From assembly GCA_947487095.1 (NCBI GenBank), contig CANKVI010000030.1:1-10273 (forward strand): a stretch of DNA of 10,273 bases, given 5' to 3'. Shown here piece by piece: positions 6,656 to 10,273 of this stretch. Both the position numbers and the translations under genes were made by a program. Below the pieces are notes generated by a model. That model saw only the letters and a program-made list of their open reading frames with translations. It was not told the origin of the DNA and did not search any database. Source of the DNA: Acidimicrobiaceae bacterium. Its GTDB lineage: Bacteria > Actinomycetota > Acidimicrobiia > Acidimicrobiales > Ilumatobacteraceae. The first letter of the stretch is position 1. Each line of letters starts with the position of its first letter.

Positions 6656-7021
6656 ATGCAGGGCATTGGCATTGATGCCGTAGACATTGAGCGATTTCGT
6701 ACCGCACTGGAGCGCACGCCACAGTTGCGGAATCGTCTGTTTACGAGCGATGAACTGCAATCAGTAAGCGCGAAGTCCGACCCCACATCCAGTCTCGCCG
6801 CGCGCTTTGCTGTGCGTGAAGCCACGATGAAAGCACTTGGCGTTGGGCTGGGAGCATTTGATCTGCACGACGTTTCAGTAACGAAGTTGACCTCGGGACA
6901 ACCAACTTTGCGCATTGAAGGAAGAGCCAAACAACTTGCAGATGCTCGAGGCATTACTTCGTGGCAGGTTTCAATTTCTCATACCGACAGCGTGGCCATC
7001 GCTGTTGTTGCAGCTGAGTAG
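6656..7021 (+). CDS. acpS: Holo-[acyl-carrier-protein] synthase AcpS
   Basis: AcpS transfers 4'-phosphopantetheine from coenzyme A to the serine of apo-acyl carrier protein, switching on fatty acid synthesis. The 121-aa product starts GIGIDAVDIERF (3-14), with Asp7 matching the Mg-binding Asp9 of the E. coli enzyme. It continues with LFTSDEL (28-34), LAARFAVREATMKALGVG (47-64) whose Glu55 matches E. coli Glu58, and SISHTDSVAIAVV (106-118) near the end. Length and motif order are standard. The ATG at 6656 is preferred over an ATG 30 bases upstream inside glmS, because the protein should begin just before GIGID and a GGGG run (6645-6648) lies 7 bases ahead. It begins 2 bases after the glmS stop and ends 6 bases before alr. 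Confidence 0.95.
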   Translation: MQGIGIDAVDIERFRTALERTPQLRNRLFTSDELQSVSAKSDPTSSLAARFAVREATMKALGVGLGAFDLHDVSVTKLTSGQPTLRIEGRAKQLADARGITSWQVSISHTDSVAIAVVAAE

Positions 7022-7027
7022 TTACCC

Positions 7028-8164
7028 ATGAATGCACAACGCTGGGCGTGGGCGCAAATTGATCTTGGCGCACTTCGCCACAATGTTGCAACGCTCGCAG
7101 CACACGTGGCTCCGCAACAGCTATGGGCTGTTGTGAAGGCAGACGCATACGGTCACGGCGCTGTTGAATGTGCGCGTGTTGCACTGCAATCAGGTGCGCA
7201 CGGGCTGTGTGTTGCTTTAGTGCAAGAGGGAATTGAACTTCGCCAATCCGGGATCAACGCACCGATTCTCATCATGAGTGAACAGCCCGAAGAGCAGTTC
7301 CGCGACATTATTTCGTATGGATTGATTGCTACGTTGTACAACGAATCAACGATTGTTCGCTTCGCGCGCACAGCAAGCGAACTTGAGATCATGGCTTCAG
7401 TTCATGTGAAGGTGGACTCGGGAATGCACCGTGTGGGTGTGCAACCAGACAATGCGGTGAGAGTTGCGAGTCTTGTTGCCGAATCACAATGGCTCACACT
7501 TGACGGCATGTTCACGCATTTGGCTACTGCGGATGTTGCCGACACTCAATTTGCACAACAGCAAGTTTCTACATTCACGCGTGCTGTTGAACAGGTTCGT
7601 GCATTAGAAATTGAAGTTCGCCACGTGCATATTTCAAATTCGGCTTCTGCAATTCGCAGGTTAGATACTGGCGTTGGTTGCACGATGACTCGAGTAGGAA
7701 TTGCCATGTATGGAATTCCTGGAGATGCAGCAACCGATTCGTTCGGTGCAACCCACCAACTTGACCTTCGCCCGGTTATGTCGGTGCATGCGCGCGTGTC
7801 TCATGTGCAGCGAGTTACTGCGGGGCAAGGTGTGTCGTACGGTCTGAAGCGACCACTCGAAAGCGATTCAACAATTGCCACTCTTCCGCTTGGCTATGCA
7901 GACGGAATTCCACGGGGTATTTGGGAGAGCGGATCAGTGCTTGTTAACGGAACCCGTCGTGCATTTGCTGGAGTGGTCACAATGGATCAGATCCTCGTGA
8001 ACTGCGCAAACGATGCAGTGGGTATTGGTGACGAAGTTGTCCTCATTGGCACACAAGGCTCCGAACTCATTACGGCCAATGAATGGGCAAACAAAATGGG
8101 CACTATTGGCTATGAAATCGTGTGTGCAATAAGTGCCCGAATGCCGCGTAACTACATCAATTAG
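7028..8164 (+). CDS. alr: Alanine racemase
   Basis: A PLP-dependent enzyme that makes D-alanine from L-alanine for the peptidoglycan stem peptide. The 378-aa product has the family's N-terminal barrel with AVVKADAYGHG (34-44), where Lys37 binds PLP. It continues with VKVDSGMHRVGV (127-138), ISNSAS (202-207) and TRVGIAMYG (221-229). In the C-terminal domain are VSYGLKR (269-275), with the catalytic Tyr271, LGYADGIPR (288-296), and VTMDQI (317-322). The C-end has R-M-P-R-x-Y as usual. The length is normal. The ATG at 7028 is 6 bases after acpS, giving AWAQIDLGALRHN, the expected N-terminus. No Shine-Dalgarno site is visible. In many actinobacteria an NAD(P)HX-repair gene (nnrD) lies between acpS and alr; here there is none. 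Confidence 0.97.
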   Translation: MNAQRWAWAQIDLGALRHNVATLAAHVAPQQLWAVVKADAYGHGAVECARVALQSGAHGLCVALVQEGIELRQSGINAPILIMSEQPEEQFRDIISYGLIATLYNESTIVRFARTASELEIMASVHVKVDSGMHRVGVQPDNAVRVASLVAESQWLTLDGMFTHLATADVADTQFAQQQVSTFTRAVEQVRALEIEVRHVHISNSASAIRRLDTGVGCTMTRVGIAMYGIPGDAATDSFGATHQLDLRPVMSVHARVSHVQRVTAGQGVSYGLKRPLESDSTIATLPLGYADGIPRGIWESGSVLVNGTRRAFAGVVTMDQILVNCANDAVGIGDEVVLIGTQGSELITANEWANKMGTIGYEIVCAISARMPRNYIN

Positions 8165-8188
8165 TTCGCCCGCATCACTACCTAGGCT
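8161..8188 (+). promoter_or_regulatory. Possible weak promoter ahead of tsaE
   Basis: The alr-tsaE gap of 41 bases is the largest in the second half of the window. It holds a weak -35-like TTAGTT (8161-8166, overlapping the alr stop) and a TANNNT-type TAGGCT (8183-8188), 16 bases apart. Transcription would begin near 8195, about 11 bases before the tsaE ATG. No Shine-Dalgarno site is present. Both boxes match the consensus only partly. Confidence 0.25.
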
Positions 8189-8205
8189 GAATATGCCTTT
8201 TCCTC

Positions 8206-8688
8206 ATGATTACCTTGACTGCACCGCGCCAAACCGACACCGCTGACATTGCTGGGGTGATTGCTGGCTTGGCGAAACCAGGAGACATGTTTGTGTTGAT
8301 TGGTGAAATGGGTGCGGGAAAAACCTTTTTCGCACAGCAGTTTGGCAAGTCACTTGGCGTGTCTGAAGCAATCACTTCGCCAACATTCAATTTGCTCCAC
8401 AACTATTCAGGTGGGCGAATACCAATGCATCATGCCGACTTGTATCGACTGGAGCGCACCGGCGAACTTGCAGATTTAGGAATTGCTGAACTTGTTGAAG
8501 CAGGTGGAGTCGCGTTGGTGGAGTGGGGCGATGTTGTGGGTGACGACATTGGTGACGGACTCACCATCACGTTGAGTCACATTGAAGGAAGTGAAGACTC
8601 ACGACGCATTGAAATTGGCTGGCGTGGCAAACAGTGGGAATCGCGATGGGACAAACTCCGCAGTTCGCTAGCGCGGTGGTCAGCATGA
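8206..8688 (+). CDS. tsaE: tRNA t6A biosynthesis ATPase TsaE
   Basis: TsaE is the P-loop ATPase that supports the TsaB-TsaD complex in making N6-threonylcarbamoyladenosine at position 37 of ANN-decoding tRNAs. The 160-aa product has the Walker A motif GEMGAGKTFFAQQFG (33-47). SPTFNLLHNY (58-67), matching the family's SPTF...Y switch segment, comes next. HADLYRL (76-82) and VEWGD (105-109), the Walker B-like and family-specific motifs, follow in the usual order. Length is typical. It is followed by tsaB with a 4-base ATGA overlap, so the two are translationally coupled. The start ATG at 8206 puts MITLTAP before the first helix and lacks a Shine-Dalgarno site. Confidence 0.95.
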   Translation: MITLTAPRQTDTADIAGVIAGLAKPGDMFVLIGEMGAGKTFFAQQFGKSLGVSEAITSPTFNLLHNYSGGRIPMHHADLYRLERTGELADLGIAELVEAGGVALVEWGDVVGDDIGDGLTITLSHIEGSEDSRRIEIGWRGKQWESRWDKLRSSLARWSA

Positions 8689-9398
8689 TTATTTTGGGAA
8701 TTGACACGGCAACCGATGCGGTAAGCGTTGCGTTGCACGATGGCGATGTGGTTCTTGCAAGCAGCGAAATTCGCAGCGATCGTCAACATGCCGAAGCGCT
8801 CACTCCAATGATTGATTTTGTGTGCAAGCAAGCTTCCGTTGAGTTATGGGATGTAGGCGGAATCGCGGTTGACATTGGGCCTGGCTTGTTTACGGGTATG
8901 AGGGTAGGAATCGCGTCTGCTCAAGCAATTGCGCAGGTGATTGACGTGCTAATCATTCCGGTGACCAGCCTCGACATTTTGGCTGCTGCGGTGCAGACAA
9001 ATAACGAAGTTATTGCTTCAGTAGTTGATGCTCGACGAGGTGAGGTGTACTGGTCGCTGTATCGCATGACAGATGGAAAACTAAAGCAAGTTGGTAAGCC
9101 GCAGATTGGGTCTCCAGAAATGTGTGCAGTTGATGTGCTCGACCGCGGACAGTCAACGTTGCTCGTTGGCACCGGCGCGCTGAAACACGAAACCGAATTT
9201 CGTGAACGACTGAACCCAGTATTGCCAGCTCTAGAAATCGCAGATGACAAATACTCAATGCCTCTTGCGTCGACGTTGGTTGAAATCGCTCACGAGCGCG
9301 CATTACGCGGAGAGTGGGTGCAGGTTGATGAAGTAGTTCCGATGTATTTGCGTGCACCTGATGCCGAAATCAACTGGGCCACAAGGAGTGCGCAATGA
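8685..9398 (+). CDS. tsaB: tRNA t6A biosynthesis protein TsaB
   Basis: TsaB is the ASKHA-fold partner of TsaD; it does not catalyse by itself but forms the heterodimer needed for t6A37. The 237-aa product starts MIILGIDTATDAVSVAL, the phosphate-1-like strand. It contains RQHAEAL (33-39), the hallmark GPGLFTGMRVGIASA (65-79) and VDARRGEVYW (114-123). An ATG 51 bases further upstream lies inside tsaE; 8685 is chosen because it places GIDTAT at residue 5 and forms an ATGA overlap with the tsaE stop. The last four bases overlap rimI in the same way. Confidence 0.95.
   Translation: MIILGIDTATDAVSVALHDGDVVLASSEIRSDRQHAEALTPMIDFVCKQASVELWDVGGIAVDIGPGLFTGMRVGIASAQAIAQVIDVLIIPVTSLDILAAAVQTNNEVIASVVDARRGEVYWSLYRMTDGKLKQVGKPQIGSPEMCAVDVLDRGQSTLLVGTGALKHETEFRERLNPVLPALEIADDKYSMPLASTLVEIAHERALRGEWVQVDEVVPMYLRAPDAEINWATRSAQ
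9383..9388 (+). promoter_or_regulatory. Shine-Dalgarno site of rimI
   Basis: AAGGAG, inside the end of tsaB, lies 6 bases ahead of the ATG at 9395 and confirms that start, despite the overlap with the tsaB stop. Confidence 0.75.
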
Positions 9399-9961
9399 GC
9401 ATTCTTGACCGATTGATTAAGAAGGTGGATGCCGGAAACACTCAGCAATCACAGGCTCATCCGGTGCTCGAGGTTGCGCAAATGCACCGTCGCGACATTC
9501 GCGACATCATGCCAATTGAAGAAGTGGTGTATCCGAAGCCATGGACGCAAAAAGTGTTCGCAGACGAAATTGAAATGATGAATAGGGGTCATCGGTATTA
9601 CGCGGTAGCCCATATTGGCCGTGAGCTCGTGGGGTATTGCGGGTTACTGTTTGCCGACACTGATGCACACGTCACCAATATTGCGGTGCATCCAGACTGG
9701 CAACAGCGAGGCATTGCAACTGAGCTCATGCTTGAACTTGCTTGGCATGCTCGACAACGCAAATGTGAAGCACTCACGCTTGAGGTTCGTCACACCAACA
9801 CCGCAGCGCAAGAGTTGTATCGCCGGTTCGGGTTTGTGCCTGCAGGGGTGCGTCGTAAGTATTACGAGAACACCGACGATGCCATTGTGATGTGGTGTCA
9901 AGACATTCAAGACGATGCATTCCGTGATCGTCTGCGCAGCATTGAAAAGACCAGACCATGA
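9395..9961 (+). CDS. rimI: GNAT N-acetyltransferase, RimI family
   Basis: RimI-type enzymes acetylate the N-terminal alanine of ribosomal protein bS18 with acetyl-CoA, and some act on other N-termini. The 188-aa product has a GNAT domain from about residue 28: [14 protein letters not shown] (38-51), then the core [21 protein letters not shown] (77-97). The acetyl-CoA loop [15 protein letters not shown] is at 98-112. Glu130 in LEVR and Tyr142 in ELYRRFGF match the general base and acid (Glu103, Tyr115) of E. coli RimI. Compared with that 148-aa enzyme there are about 28 extra N-terminal residues with no recognisable motif and about 15 at the C-end. The AAGGAG site supports the start. It lies between tsaB and tsaD, its usual place in actinobacteria; the exact substrate is not shown by sequence. 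Confidence 0.9.
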   Translation: MSILDRLIKKVDAGNTQQSQAHPVLEVAQMHRRDIRDIMPIEEVVYPKPWTQKVFADEIEMMNRGHRYYAVAHIGRELVGYCGLLFADTDAHVTNIAVHPDWQQRGIATELMLELAWHARQRKCEALTLEVRHTNTAAQELYRRFGFVPAGVRRKYYENTDDAIVMWCQDIQDDAFRDRLRSIEKTRP

Positions 9962-10273
9962 TTCGCGTCGATGAAGCCACGGTGGTGCTTGGCATTGAGT
10001 CGAGCTGTGATGAAACTGCTGCTGCAGTAGTCATGGGTGGCAACGACGTGTTGTCTTCTGTGGTTGCCACACAAATTGAGCAACATGCTCGGTTCGGTGG
10101 AGTGGTGCCAGAAATTGCGAGCCGCGCCCATGTTGAAGCAATGACCCCAGTCATTCGTAAGGCTCTTCAAGATTCGGGAATTGGTTTTGAACGCATCGAT
10201 GCGGTTGCCGCAACAGTCGGACCCGGACTAGTTGGCGCGCTTCTCGTTGGTGTTTCTGCTGCGAAATCGATTG
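9958..10273 (+). CDS. tsaD: tRNA t6A transferase TsaD, N-terminal part (partial)
   Basis: TsaD (formerly Gcp) transfers the threonylcarbamoyl group to A37 of tRNA, working with TsaB and TsaE. The first 105 codons are present before the window ends. They show [16 protein letters not shown] (10-25), a Q-x-E-x-H-x-x-F-GGVVPE segment and ASRAHVEAM (54-62), whose SRAH is a family hallmark. [11 protein letters not shown] (88-98) is also present. The ATG at 9958 overlaps the rimI stop by four bases. The metal-binding His-x-x-x-His motif normally found in this family is not identified here and may lie beyond the window. Lead-in residues [10 protein letters not shown] are slightly longer than in many homologues. 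Confidence 0.95.
   Translation, partial: MIRVDEATVVLGIESSCDETAAAVVMGGNDVLSSVVATQIEQHARFGGVVPEIASRAHVEAMTPVIRKALQDSGIGFERIDAVAATVGPGLVGALLVGVSAAKSI

Noticed and set aside
3221..7030. Shared AGTACCCATG / GTTACCCATG context at the glmS and alr starts as a regulatory motif.
   Set aside because: Only about seven bases including the ATG are identical (ACCCATG), too little to separate from chance.
1..10273. Mobile elements, CRISPR arrays, tRNA or rRNA genes, phage genes or defence systems.
   Set aside because: The window is filled by conserved housekeeping genes on one strand; no transposase, regular spaced repeats, cloverleaf or rRNA signature was seen.

Overview
The window is a densely packed, single-strand (+) stretch of chromosomal housekeeping genes from a bacterium that is most likely an actinobacterium. 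The order end of rplQ, truA, rplM, rpsI, glmM, glmS, acpS, alr, tsaE, tsaB, rimI, start of tsaD matches the arrangement known from Streptomyces and relatives. The intermediate base composition (about half G+C by eye) and the few Shine-Dalgarno sites suggest a lineage outside the high-GC streptomycetes. A planktonic Acidimicrobiia-type organism is my best guess, but that is inference only.

Layout. Bases 1-1857 are a translation block: the C-terminus of ribosomal protein bL17, tRNA pseudouridine synthase TruA, then ribosomal proteins uL13 and uS9. The 93-base truA-rplM gap carries a hairpin, a short direct repeat and a possible promoter. Bases 1907-6653 are an amino-sugar block: GlmM (phosphoglucosamine mutase), then a greatly enlarged GlmS-like protein (glucosamine-6-phosphate synthase family). 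Bases 6656-8164 hold AcpS (acyl-carrier-protein activation) and Alr (D-alanine for peptidoglycan). Bases 8206-10273 are the t6A tRNA-modification set tsaE-tsaB-rimI-tsaD, joined by three consecutive 4-base ATGA overlaps, with tsaD running off the end. No gene-free stretch exceeds 93 bases.

How the genes work together. GlmS, GlmM and Alr all feed peptidoglycan precursor synthesis. AcpS feeds lipid synthesis. The remaining genes serve the ribosome (uL13, uS9, bL17, RimI) or tRNA (TruA, TsaE, TsaB, TsaD).

The unusual element is the GlmS-like protein. It is 1141 residues long, against about 610 for ordinary GlmS. It has roughly 130 extra residues between the catalytic Cys strand and the first helix of the glutaminase domain, about 50 more before the HTRW motif, some 20-30 in the run-up to the linker, and a C-terminal extension of about 310 residues that I do not recognise. 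The glutaminase catalytic residues and most sugar-phosphate residues are kept. The lysine that corresponds to E. coli Lys603, which forms the Schiff base with fructose-6-phosphate, appears to be arginine. This is the observation most worth following up. Everything else is conventional.
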